A stretch of 64,000 bases of DNA from Streptococcus pneumoniae (GCF_001113365.1 NZ_CKYA01000002.1:361312-425311), one strand, 5' to 3'. Counted from the first letter of the stretch, positions 17,802 to 26,011 are shown. Notes: generated from the sequence alone by a model not told the origin. Made by a program: numbers and translations.

Positions 17802-17826
17802 AAAAGGAGGTCTGCGCCTCCTTTTT
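17802..17826 (+). terminator. Terminator after folD and the Cof gene
   Basis: AAAAGGAGG (17802-17810) pairs with CCTCCTTTT (17817-17825), six-base loop. TATAAT of the nnrD promoter follows at 17831-17836. Confidence 0.88.
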
Positions 17827-17856
17827 GTTGTATAATAAAAGCGAGAGGAAAAAAGA

Positions 17857-18729
17857 ATGAAAGTGATTGATCAAACTTTACTAGAAAAAGTTATTATTGA
17901 ACGTTCTCGTACAAGTCATAAAGGAGACTACGGTCGTCTACTGCTGCTTGGTGGTACTTATCCTTATGGAGGTGCCATCATCATGGCTGCTTTGGCAGCT
18001 GTAAAAAGCGGTGCAGGATTGGTGACCGTTGGAACAGATAGAGAAAATATTCCAGCTCTGCACAGCCATTTACCTGAGGCTATGGCCTTTTCTCTTCAAG
18101 ACCAGCAGTTGTTAAAAGAGCAATTGGAGAAGGCAGAAGTTGTCTTGCTGGGGCCGGGTTTACGAGACGATGCTTTTGGAGAAGATCTAGTTAAACAGGT
18201 CTTTGCTGGCTTAAGACAAAATCAGATTTTGATTGTAGATGGAGGTGCCTTGACCATTCTTGCTAGAACAAGTTTGTCATTTCCTTCGAGTCAGCTTATC
18301 CTAACTCCCCACCAAAAAGAATGGGAAAAACTGTCTGGAATTACGATTGAAAAGCAAAAGGAAGATGCAACGGCTAGTGTTCTGACTTCCTTCCCTCAAG
18401 GAACAATTTTGGTGGAGAAAGGCCCAGCTACTCGTATTTGGCAAGCTGGTCAGTCTGATTATTACCAGTTACAGGTTGGCGGTCCCTATCAGGCGACTGG
18501 GGGAATGGGAGATACTTTGGCTGGGATGATTGCAGGATTTGCAGGCCAGTTTAAGCAAGCTAGTCTTTACGAACGTGTGACAGTAGTGACCCATCTTCAT
18601 TCAGCCATAGCCCAAGAACTAGCTCAAGAACATTATGTGGTTTTGCCAACGGAGATTAGTAATTGTCTTCCTAAAGTAATGAAAATTATTTGTCAAAAAG
18701 AGAGGGTAAGCAAAGATAAATTTGTTTAA
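17857..18729 (+). CDS. nnrD: ADP/ATP-dependent NAD(P)H-hydrate dehydratase
   Basis: A 290-residue protein of the YjeF C-terminal (CARKD) family, which repairs hydrated NAD(P)H. Visible signatures are the opening 'SHKGDYGRLLLLGGTYPYGG', the central 'VDGGALTIL' and 'LTPHQKEW', and the nucleotide site 'TGGMGDTLAGMIAGF'. It is the dehydratase half only; the epimerase half of fused YjeF proteins is absent here. GAGAGGA precedes the ATG. It has its own promoter (TATAAT at 17831) behind the preceding terminator. Confidence 0.88.
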   Translation: MKVIDQTLLEKVIIERSRTSHKGDYGRLLLLGGTYPYGGAIIMAALAAVKSGAGLVTVGTDRENIPALHSHLPEAMAFSLQDQQLLKEQLEKAEVVLLGPGLRDDAFGEDLVKQVFAGLRQNQILIVDGGALTILARTSLSFPSSQLILTPHQKEWEKLSGITIEKQKEDATASVLTSFPQGTILVEKGPATRIWQAGQSDYYQLQVGGPYQATGGMGDTLAGMIAGFAGQFKQASLYERVTVVTHLHSAIAQELAQEHYVVLPTEISNCLPKVMKIICQKERVSKDKFV

Positions 18730-18953
18730 AATAGATAGATAAACCTACTTCCTTCTCTTAATTTATGATTCTTGAAATGCGCCTGCTTTAATGCTAAACT
18801 AGACGTATCAAAGATAAGGTCTTGTTTTTGGAACTGGAAAGAGATGAACAAAGCAAATACATAAAAGACAAACTCATTTTTATTCGTTTGATAAAAAGAA
18901 AATGCATATTTTCAAAGAAAGATTGATGAAAAATGTAAATTTGATCTTTTTAC

Positions 18954-18982
18954 TTGAATAAAAAGCGGTTTCATAGTAAAAT
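18954..18982 (+). promoter_or_regulatory. rpiA operon promoter
   Basis: TTGAAT (18954-18959), 17-bp spacer, TAAAAT (18977-18982). This drives rpiA-deoB-DUF1697-punA and rules out a translation start at 18954. Confidence 0.75.
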
Positions 18983-19010
18983 AAGAACTGAGAATGATGG
19001 AGGTAAATCG

Positions 19011-19694
19011 GTGGAAAATCTGAAGAAAATGGCAGGTATCAAGGCTGCTGAGTTCGTGAGCGATGGAATGGTCGTTGGACTTGGAACAGGCTCGACTGCC
19101 TATTATTTTGTCGAAGAAATCGGTCGTCGTATCAAGGAAGAAGGATTGCAGATTACAGCTGTAACGACTTCTAGTGTGACTAGTAAACAGGCAGAAGGCC
19201 TTAATATCCCACTCAAATCTATTGACCAAGTAGACTTTGTCGATGTGACGGTTGATGGCGCGGATGAAGTGGATAGTCAGTTTAACGGAATCAAAGGCGG
19301 TGGTGGTGCCCTTCTCATGGAAAAGGTGGTCGCAACACCATCAAAAGAATACATTTGGGTGGTGGATGAAAGCAAGCTGGTCGAAAAACTAGGTGCTTTT
19401 AAATTACCAGTAGAAGTGGTTCAGTATGGTGCAGAGCAGGTCTTTCGTCATTTTGAACAAACTGGCTACAAACCAAGTTTCCGTGAAAAAGACGGCCAAC
19501 GTTTTGTGACGGATATGCAGAATTTTATCATCGATCTTGCCTTGGATGTCATTGAAAATCCAATTGCTTTCGGACAAGAATTGGACCATGTCGTTGGTGT
19601 CGTAGAGCACGGTTTATTCAACCAAATGGTGGATAAGGTCATCGTTGCTGGACGAGATGGGGTTCAGATTTTAACCTCAAGAAAAGAAAAATAG
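19011..19694 (+). CDS. rpiA: Ribose-5-phosphate isomerase A
   Basis: A 227-residue RpiA that interconverts ribose-5-phosphate and ribulose-5-phosphate. Signatures are 'VVGLGTGSTAYYFVEEIGRR', 'VDVTVDGADEVD' with the catalytic acidic residues, and 'KGGGGALLMEKVVA'. The start is a GTG at 19011 behind GGAGGT; the TTG at 18954 is promoter sequence. It leads an operon with deoB (13 bases on), DUF1697 and punA, so pentose phosphate from nucleosides can pass directly into the pentose phosphate pathway. Confidence 0.95.
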   Translation: MENLKKMAGIKAAEFVSDGMVVGLGTGSTAYYFVEEIGRRIKEEGLQITAVTTSSVTSKQAEGLNIPLKSIDQVDFVDVTVDGADEVDSQFNGIKGGGGALLMEKVVATPSKEYIWVVDESKLVEKLGAFKLPVEVVQYGAEQVFRHFEQTGYKPSFREKDGQRFVTDMQNFIIDLALDVIENPIAFGQELDHVVGVVEHGLFNQMVDKVIVAGRDGVQILTSRKEK

Positions 19695-19707
19695 AAGGGG
19701 GCATAAG

Positions 19708-20919
19708 ATGTCTAAATTTAATCGTATTCATTTGGTGGTACTGGATTCTGTAGGAATCGGTGCTGCACCAGATGCTAATAACTTTGTCAATGCAGGGGTT
19801 CCAGATGGAGCTTCTGACACACTGGGACACATTTCAAAAACAGTTGGTTTGAATGTCTCAAACATGGCTAAAATCGGTCTTGGAAATATTCCTCGTGAAA
19901 CTCCTCTTAAGACTGTAGCAGCAGAAAGCAATCCAACTGGATATGCAACAAAATTAGAAGAAGTATCCCTTGGTAAGGATACTATGACTGGACACTGGGA
20001 AATCATGGGACTCAACATTACGGAGCCTTTCGATACTTTCTGGAACGGATTCCCAGAAGAAATCCTGACAAAAATCGAAGAATTCTCAGGACGCAAGGTT
20101 ATTCGTGAAGCCAACAAACCTTACTCAGGAACAGCTGTTATCGATGATTTTGGACCACGTCAGATGGAAACTGGAGAGTTGATTATCTATACTTCAGCTG
20201 ACCCTGTTTTGCAAATTGCTGCTCACGAAGACATCATTCCTTTGGATGAATTGTACCGTATCTGTGAATACGCTCGTTCGATTACCCTTGAGCGCCCAGC
20301 CCTTCTAGGACGTATCATTGCTCGCCCTTATGTAGGTGAACCAGGTAACTTCACTCGTACGGCAAACCGTCGTGACTTGGCTGTATCTCCATTTGCCCCA
20401 ACTGTTTTGGATAAATTGAACGAAGCTGGTATCGATACTTATGCTGTGGGTAAAATCAACGATATCTTTAACGGTGCTGGTATCAACCATGACATGGGCC
20501 ACAACAAGTCAAATAGCCATGGAATTGATACACTATTGAAGACTATGGGCCTTGCTGAGTTTGAAAAAGGATTCTCATTCACAAACTTGGTGGACTTTGA
20601 TGCCCTTTACGGCCACCGTCGTAATGCTCACGGTTACCGTGATTGTCTGCATGAGTTTGATGAGCGCTTACCTGAAATTATCGCAGCCATGCGAGAGAAC
20701 GACCTTCTCTTGATTACTGCGGACCACGGGAACGACCCAACTTACGCAGGAACTGACCACACTCGTGAATATATTCCATTGTTGGCCTACAGCCCTGCTT
20801 TTAAAGGAAATGGCGTCATTCCAGTAGGACATTTTGCAGATATTTCAGCGACTGTTGCCGATAACTTTGGTGTGGAAACTGCTATGATTGGGGAAAGTTT
20901 CTTAGATAAATTGGTGTAA
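19708..20919 (+). CDS. deoB: Phosphopentomutase
   Basis: A 403-residue alkaline-phosphatase-superfamily mutase that converts (deoxy)ribose-1-phosphate to the 5-phosphate. It has the metal-binding 'LDSVGIGAAPDA' with the catalytic threonine region 'KDTMTGHWEIMG', and the C-terminal metal ligands 'ITADHGNDPTYAGTDHTREY'. GGGGGC lies just upstream of the ATG. It sits between rpiA and punA, linking nucleoside phosphorolysis to pentose metabolism. Full length. Confidence 0.96.
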   Translation: MSKFNRIHLVVLDSVGIGAAPDANNFVNAGVPDGASDTLGHISKTVGLNVSNMAKIGLGNIPRETPLKTVAAESNPTGYATKLEEVSLGKDTMTGHWEIMGLNITEPFDTFWNGFPEEILTKIEEFSGRKVIREANKPYSGTAVIDDFGPRQMETGELIIYTSADPVLQIAAHEDIIPLDELYRICEYARSITLERPALLGRIIARPYVGEPGNFTRTANRRDLAVSPFAPTVLDKLNEAGIDTYAVGKINDIFNGAGINHDMGHNKSNSHGIDTLLKTMGLAEFEKGFSFTNLVDFDALYGHRRNAHGYRDCLHEFDERLPEIIAAMRENDLLLITADHGNDPTYAGTDHTREYIPLLAYSPAFKGNGVIPVGHFADISATVADNFGVETAMIGESFLDKLV

Positions 20920-20920
20920 G

Positions 20921-21481
20921 ATGACGCGCTATGCTTTGCTGGTTAGAGGTATCAATGTTGGTGGTAAGAACAAGGTCGTCATGGCGGAGCTTCGTCAAGA
21001 ATTAATAAACTTGGGACTGGAAAAAGTTGAGAGCTACATCAACAGTGGCAACATTTTCTTTACTTCTACAGACTCAAAAGTCAAATTGATTGAAAGGTTA
21101 GAGGCTTTCTTTGGAACTCGTTATCCATTTATTCAGAGCTTTTCCCTACTGAGTCAAGAAGACTGTGAAGCAGAAGTGGAGAATCTACCAGCTTGGTGGA
21201 ACGAAGACTTGGCACGAAAAGATGTCCTCTTTTACACGGAGTGCTTGGATGTGGATCAAGTCATCAATAAAGTGAACAGTTTGGAACTGGAAGATGAAGT
21301 TCTTCATTTTGGAAAACTTGGTATTTTCTGGGGAAAATACTCCGAAGAATCATACTACGAAACAGCCTATCACAAGTACTTGCTCAAGATGCCTTTCTAT
21401 CGCCACATTACCATTCGCAATGCTAAAACTTTTGACAAAATCGGTCAAATGCTAAAAAATAATAAAGGGGACATACAATGA
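20921..21481 (+). CDS. DUF1697 family protein
   Basis: A 186-residue protein starting one base after the deoB stop and overlapping punA by four bases (ATGA). It opens 'RYALLVRGINVGGKNKVVMA' and has 'YINSGNIFFTS', the hallmark of the DUF1697 family. It is soluble, with no known catalytic residues. Tight packing between deoB and punA suggests translational coupling, but a link to nucleoside metabolism is only an inference from position. Confidence 0.8.
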   Translation: MTRYALLVRGINVGGKNKVVMAELRQELINLGLEKVESYINSGNIFFTSTDSKVKLIERLEAFFGTRYPFIQSFSLLSQEDCEAEVENLPAWWNEDLARKDVLFYTECLDVDQVINKVNSLELEDEVLHFGKLGIFWGKYSEESYYETAYHKYLLKMPFYRHITIRNAKTFDKIGQMLKNNKGDIQ

Positions 21482-22287
21482 CATTTTTAGATAAAATCAA
21501 TGAAACAGCTGCCTTCCTGAAGGACAAGGGAATCCAAACGCCTGAGTTCGGTCTAATCCTTGGGTCAGGACTTGGAGAATTGGCAGAAGAAATCGAAAAT
21601 CCAGTTGTAGTAGACTATGCAGACATTCCAAACTGGGGCCGCTCTACAGTAGTCGGTCACGCTGGGAAATTGGTATATGGTGACCTTGCAGGTCGCAAGG
21701 TCTTGGCCCTTCAAGGTCGTTTCCATTTCTACGAAGGAAATCCTCTGGAAGTCGTGACTTTCCCAGTACGTGTCATGAAAGTGCTAGGATGTGAAGGTGT
21801 CATTGTAACTAATGCAGCTGGTGGTATTGGTTATGGTCCTGGTACCTTGATGGCTATCTCAGATCATATCAATATGACGGGACAAAACCCATTGATGGGT
21901 GAAAACTTGGATGACTTTGGTCCTCGTTTCCCAGATATGTCTAAAGCCTACACTCCAGAATACCGTGCTACTGCTCATGAAGTGGCTAAAAAACTTGGTA
22001 TCAAGCTTGACGAAGGTGTCTATATCGGTGTTACTGGTCCAACTTATGAAACACCAGCAGAAATCCGTGCTTATAAGACACTTGGAGCTGATGCAGTTGG
22101 TATGTCTACGGTTCCTGAAGTGATCGTGGCAGCCCACTCAGGTTTGAAAGTTCTAGGAATTTCATGTATTACTAACTTTGCGGCTGGTTTCCAAGAAGAA
22201 CTCAACCACGAAGAAGTTGTAGAAGTAACCGAACGTGTTAAAGGTGATTTCAAGGGCTTGCTTAAAGCGATTCTTGCAGAATTGTAA
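21478..22287 (+). CDS. punA: Purine nucleoside phosphorylase (trimeric, PNP-I type)
   Basis: A 269-residue trimeric purine nucleoside phosphorylase, which cleaves inosine and guanosine with phosphate. Signatures are 'LILGSGLGELAEEIENP', the phosphate-binding 'LQGRFHFYEG', 'TNAAGGIGYGPGTLM', and the C-terminal purine-binding 'ISCITNFAAGF'. It ends the rpiA-deoB-DUF1697-punA operon. A degraded copy of its last 70 codons lies 3.5 kb downstream at 25778-26011. The hexameric deoD at 28245 is a separate enzyme with broader specificity. Confidence 0.94.
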   Translation: MTFLDKINETAAFLKDKGIQTPEFGLILGSGLGELAEEIENPVVVDYADIPNWGRSTVVGHAGKLVYGDLAGRKVLALQGRFHFYEGNPLEVVTFPVRVMKVLGCEGVIVTNAAGGIGYGPGTLMAISDHINMTGQNPLMGENLDDFGPRFPDMSKAYTPEYRATAHEVAKKLGIKLDEGVYIGVTGPTYETPAEIRAYKTLGADAVGMSTVPEVIVAAHSGLKVLGISCITNFAAGFQEELNHEEVVEVTERVKGDFKGLLKAILAEL

Positions 22288-22743
22288 GAAAAAAGATTTA
22301 AAAGGGGGAATGCCTCTTTCCTTTCATGGTTGACTATTCGGAACAAAGAAGAAACATAGGTAGACTATGGGTTTCTTCCTACTCTTGTACCTGAAAGAGT
22401 CTGACAGTTAGCATTGTGAAAGACAAGAATCTAGGAAGCTGGAATTAGCTTCCTAGCCAAGCAGACTAGTATAAATAAGAAGAGATAAGAATGAATTTAT
22501 ACTCAATGAAAATCAAAGAGCAAACTAGGAAGCTAGCCGCAGGTTGCTCAAAACACAGTTTTGAGGTTGTAGATAAGACTGACGAAGTCAGTGACCATAT
22601 CTACGATAAGGCGACGCTGATGTGGTTTGAAGAGATTTTCGAAGAGTATTACTTTCTGAATTTCTCAGTCTTGTCCTAGATAGGGGACAAGGAGATTTAG
22701 TTTGAGTCTGCTTACAAATAAACGAAAAGAAAGATAAAGAATA
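22288..22743 (+). other. 456-bp intergenic region with hairpins and a BOX element
   Basis: No credible gene. It holds a long imperfect hairpin (22348-22378, arms GAAGAAAC and GTTTCTTC plus CATAG/CTATG), a perfect 10-bp hairpin (22431-22440 with 22447-22456) without a T run, BOX copy 2 (22499-22650) and a small hairpin near 22670 (CTTGTCC with GGACAAG). No strong promoter or Shine-Dalgarno sequence for the following lipase gene is obvious. Confidence 0.7.
22499..22650 (+). repeat. BOX element, copy 2
   Basis: About 152 bp nearly identical to copy 1, same orientation, ending GAAGAGTAT. It lies in the likely 5' leader of the lipase/lectin gene, about 90 bases before its ATG. A short open frame inside it is repeat sequence, not a gene. 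Confidence 0.9.
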
Positions 22744-25491
22744 ATGAAAATTGGTCAACGAATTATGCGTTTTGGCATAAAAAAATTAAGTATCGGAGTT
22801 GTATCTGTTGCAGTCGGCTTTGCATTTCTAGCTCCAGCTGGAATTTCAGCCAATGAACTAAAACAAGATGTAACATCTGAAGTGGCAACAAGAGTGCTAG
22901 ATTCTAAGGAGGAATTGAGAGAGCCAGAAAATGTTGCTCCAAAACTAGAAACTCCTCTTAGAGAGGAGCCAAGACTAGCTCCTCAACCGCTTCCGGAAGC
23001 AGGTGAAGTTCTTGAAAACAAAAGGGAAGAGTCAAAAGTAGAGACAACAGAGCCAGCTCAAGACTCGCCTATTCATGCTCCTGTAGAAGAAACTAAAGAA
23101 GAAGTTGTGACAGAAAAGCCAACAAATACTCGTTCTCTAACAGCAGAAGATTTGGTGAAGATTTCCAAAGGGGAATTACATTTAGAAAATGATTTGATTG
23201 ATGAATCTCTCTACGGTGAAAAAGTTCTTGATTTGGAAGGGGATGATGACCAAGATGGCATCAAAAACAAAGATGAACTTTATGTGTACAACAAAGATGG
23301 TAAGGATTATCTAGGATATAACAGTCATCCCTTGCTAGCAGACAGTGATGGGGATGGTTTGGCAGATGGGGAAGACGACAATAAGAAAGAATGGTATGTC
23401 ACAGACCGTGATTCTCTTCTCTTTATGGAGTTAGCCTATCGAGACGATGATTATATTGAGAAAATTTTAGATCATAAGAATCCTTTCCCGAGTCTCTATC
23501 TTGACCGTCAAGAATACAAACTCATGCACAATGAATTGGCTCCTTTCTGGAAAATGAAAAAAGCCTACCATACAGATAGTGGCTTGGATGCTTTCTTATT
23601 TGAGACCAAGAGCGACCTTCCTTATCTCAAAGATGGAACGGTGCACATGTTGGCTATTCGTGGAACACGAGTTAATGATGCCAAGGACTTAAGTGCAGAT
23701 TTGATTTTATTAGGTGGAAATAAACCAGCTCAAGCGGATGATATCCGCAAGGTTGTTGGGGAATTAGCCAAGGATACAAGTATTACCAAGTTGTATATGA
23801 CAGGTCATTCTCTTGGAGGCTACCTAGCTCAGATTGCAGCGGTTGAAGCTTACCAAAAATATCCTGATTTTTATAACCATGTATTACGGAAAGTGACGAC
23901 TTTCAGTGCTCCTAAAGTGATTACTTCCAGAACTGTTTGGAATGCTAAGAATGGTTTCTGGGATGTTGGTTTGGAAAGCCGTAAATTAGCTGTTAGTGGG
24001 AAAATTAAGCATTATGTGGTTGATAATGACAATGTTGTGACTCCCTTGATTCATAACGATCGTGATATTGTTACATTTACAGGTAATTCACGATTTAAAC
24101 ACCGTTCTCGTGGCTATTTTGAAAGTCGAATGAATGATATTCCTAACTTTAATATTGGTAAACGAGCTACCTTGGATAAACATGGTTATCGTGATCCGAA
24201 ATTGGATAAAGTGCGATTCTTTAAGAAACAGGCTCTGCCTCAATCTGCTAGTCAACCAAGCGCTGAACCAATGGAAAATATTGCCTTAGGGAAACAGGTT
24301 ACTCAAAGTTCGACAGCTTTCGGAGGAGATGCTAGAAGAGCTGTGGATGGTAAAGTTGATGGTAACTATGGTCACAATTCTGTCACTCATACCAACTTCC
24401 AATCTAAGCCTTGGTGGCAAGTAGATTTGGCTAAAGAAGAAACCATTCGCCAAATCAATATTTACAACCGCACAGACACTGCCCAGGATAGATTGGCAAA
24501 CTTTGATGTCATTCTTTTAGACAGTTCTGGTAAAGAAATTGAGAGAAAACGCATAACATCTCTTAAAGATGTGTCAGCACAAATTGCGATTAACCATAAA
24601 AAAGCGCGTTATGTTCGAATTGAGCTAGAAGGCTATAATGCCCTCAGTCTTGCAGAAGTCCAAGTATATCGTGCTGAGAATATCGCTTGGAAAAAACAAG
24701 CTAAGCAAAGTTCTACTGATTTTGGTGGAGATGCTAGTCGTGCCTTGGATGGTAATACCAATAGTAGTTATAGCCAGCAATCAATTACCCATACAAAATT
24801 TGAAAACCAGTCTTGGTGGGAAGTTGATTTAGGTCGTACAGAACAGGTAGGACTTGTTCGCCTTCATAACCGTGGGGATGGAGAACTTTCTAAACGTCTG
24901 TCAGACTTTGATGTGATTTTATATGATGAAAAAGGGAAAGAAGTTGCTAGACAGTATGTTTCTAAACTTGACGGAACGAGCTTGGATGTTCAATTAAATG
25001 GGAAATTGGGACGCCGTGTTCGTGTGCAACTACGTAAGAACAATCAAGCCCTCAGTCTTGCAGAAGTAGAAGTTTTCCGCTTTATAGCTACGAATGGTGA
25101 TACGGCGACACAAGTTTCTAAGCCAGTTCAACCAATCAGTCAGACTCCTGCCAAAGACAAAACATTGACAATTCAACATAGTGGAGCTTACATTGCCCGC
25201 TACTCTATAACTTGGGAAGAAGTTACAGTAGACAAAGATGGAAACCAAGTTGTTCGTAGTCGTTCTTGGGAAGGAAACGGTCGCAACCAGACTGCAGGTT
25301 TTGTCCTCAACCTCCCAATCAAAGAAAATATGAGAAATCTGCGAATTAAGATTGAGAAAAAGACAGGTCTACTATGGAATAGATGGCAAACAATCTATGA
25401 AAATAGACCAATTTTAGCTCAACCCCACCGTAAAATTACCCATTGGGGAACAACATTAAATTCTAAGATTTCTGATGACGATGTCTTGTAA
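22744..25491 (+). CDS. Secreted lipase with twin F-type lectin domains and a cytolysin domain-4-like C terminus
   Basis: A 915-residue exported protein. In order: a YSIRK-like signal (residues 1-36, FGIKKLSIGVVSVAVG); a Pro/Glu-rich linker (about 57-126); Asp-rich calcium-type repeats (163-212, DDDQDG and DSDGDGLADG); a class-3 lipase (about 215-480) with RGT at 306-308 and GHSLGG at 354-359 (nucleophile S356); two F-type lectin domains (about 510-643 and 645-780), each with HX26RXDX4(R/K); and residues about 807-909 that resemble domain 4 of pneumolysin. No LPXTG motif is present, so release into the medium is expected. The pore-forming domains of cytolysins are absent. The ATG has only a weak ribosome site. 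The gene lies between punA and a punA remnant. A membrane-targeted lipase or phospholipase binding fucosylated glycans is inferred; the substrate is unknown. Confidence 0.85.
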   Translation: MKIGQRIMRFGIKKLSIGVVSVAVGFAFLAPAGISANELKQDVTSEVATRVLDSKEELREPENVAPKLETPLREEPRLAPQPLPEAGEVLENKREESKVETTEPAQDSPIHAPVEETKEEVVTEKPTNTRSLTAEDLVKISKGELHLENDLIDESLYGEKVLDLEGDDDQDGIKNKDELYVYNKDGKDYLGYNSHPLLADSDGDGLADGEDDNKKEWYVTDRDSLLFMELAYRDDDYIEKILDHKNPFPSLYLDRQEYKLMHNELAPFWKMKKAYHTDSGLDAFLFETKSDLPYLKDGTVHMLAIRGTRVNDAKDLSADLILLGGNKPAQADDIRKVVGELAKDTSITKLYMTGHSLGGYLAQIAAVEAYQKYPDFYNHVLRKVTTFSAPKVITSRTVWNAKNGFWDVGLESRKLAVSGKIKHYVVDNDNVVTPLIHNDRDIVTFTGNSRFKHRSRGYFESRMNDIPNFNIGKRATLDKHGYRDPKLDKVRFFKKQALPQSASQPSAEPMENIALGKQVTQSSTAFGGDARRAVDGKVDGNYGHNSVTHTNFQSKPWWQVDLAKEETIRQINIYNRTDTAQDRLANFDVILLDSSGKEIERKRITSLKDVSAQIAINHKKARYVRIELEGYNALSLAEVQVYRAENIAWKKQAKQSSTDFGGDASRALDGNTNSSYSQQSITHTKFENQSWWEVDLGRTEQVGLVRLHNRGDGELSKRLSDFDVILYDEKGKEVARQYVSKLDGTSLDVQLNGKLGRRVRVQLRKNNQALSLAEVEVFRFIATNGDTATQVSKPVQPISQTPAKDKTLTIQHSGAYIARYSITWEEVTVDKDGNQVVRSRSWEGNGRNQTAGFVLNLPIKENMRNLRIKIEKKTGLLWNRWQTIYENRPILAQPHRKITHWGTTLNSKISDDDVL

Positions 25492-25593
25492 AAAATCCTA
25501 CTATTTAATAATGAGATGATTTAGTTTATAAGAGAAGAACTACCTGAGCTTGAATAGAACTCAGGTAGCTCTCTGTGAAAGAACAAAATTAAA

Positions 25594-25722
25594 CAGAAAG
25601 GATGGGTTAACTGTATTCACTGAACTGAATACGGGCGGAGAACTGTGTAAAAAAGATAAATTATCTAGCATCTGCGATGCGTCGTCAGTTTCCTATTTTT
25701 ACTTTGTTCTCTGTTGCTATCC
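25594..25722 (+). repeat. Hairpin module Y, copy 1
   Basis: Near-identical to the copies at 27695-27829 and 28104-28236. It begins AGAAAGGATGGG, has a 7-bp hairpin (GTATTCA with TGAATAC), then nested helices closed by GGGCGGAGAAC, with apical GCATC/GATGC. The P4 helix is partly degraded here (AAATTA against CAGTTT). Confidence 0.75.
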
Positions 25723-25734
25723 TAAATATACAAA

Positions 25735-25777
25735 AAAGAAAGGTAGAGCGCGTGTTCTAATTTGAACAAGAGTAGAA
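25735..25777 (+). repeat. Hairpin module Z, partial copy
   Basis: The GAAAGGTAGAGCG start and a GTTC/GAAC hairpin match the Z modules at 27433 and 27840, but the copy breaks off after about 40 bases where the punA-like sequence begins. Confidence 0.6.
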
Positions 25778-26011
25778 ATTCGTACCTATAAGATGCTTGG
25801 AACAGGTGTGGTCGGAATGTCAACTGCTCCTGAAGTTATTGTTGTAGACTACTCAGCTTTGAAACTTCTAGGAATTTTATATATTACTAACTATACTACT
25901 AGTTTCAAAGAAGAGATTAACCACGAAGAGGTTATAGAAGTGACTGAGTGTGTTAAAGGTGATTTTAAAGGCTTACTGAAAGCCGTTTTTGCTGAATTAT
26001 TACTATGTTAA
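25778..26011 (+). pseudogene. 3' remnant of a purine nucleoside phosphorylase gene
   Basis: Read in frame from about 25778, this encodes some 70 residues aligning without gaps to the last 70 residues of PunA at 22287. By hand count 48 of 70 match, including VGMSTxPEVIV and VKGDFKGLLKA. An ATG at 25793 exists, but no ribosome site precedes it, and the N-terminal 200 residues, with the phosphate site, are missing. Its end overlaps the ClC start by seven bases. It is best read as a decayed duplicate or the scar of a recombination event, not an active enzyme. Confidence 0.8.

Larger units (their letters stand above)
25492..25777 (+). other. Intergenic region after the lipase gene
   Basis: Holds a perfect 9-bp hairpin (25540-25548 with 25560-25568) without a T run, hairpin module Y1 and a partial module Z0. 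A 71-codon open frame here coincides with the repeat modules and has no ribosome site, so I do not call it a gene. Confidence 0.65.

Noticed and set aside
22491..22679. A 62-codon open frame upstream of the lipase gene
   Set aside because: It lies almost wholly inside BOX copy 2; the same frame is partly present in other BOX copies. Repeat sequence, not a gene.
22744..25491. Insertion sequence or phage origin for the lipase region
   Set aside because: No transposase, integrase, inverted terminal repeats or attachment-site duplication was found; only BOX and hairpin modules and the punA remnant flank it.
25550..25765. A 71-codon open frame after the lipase gene
   Set aside because: It runs through hairpin modules Y1 and Z0, starts at TTG without a ribosome site, and has no family resemblance.
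25735..25777. Mini-ORFs such as ATG-GGT-TAA or TTG-AAC-CCA-CCC-TAA at the 5' edge of the modules
   Set aside because: They recur in several modules, but the start codons overlap or touch the purine-rich stretch, leaving no room for ribosome binding; the bases are better explained as part of the conserved fold.
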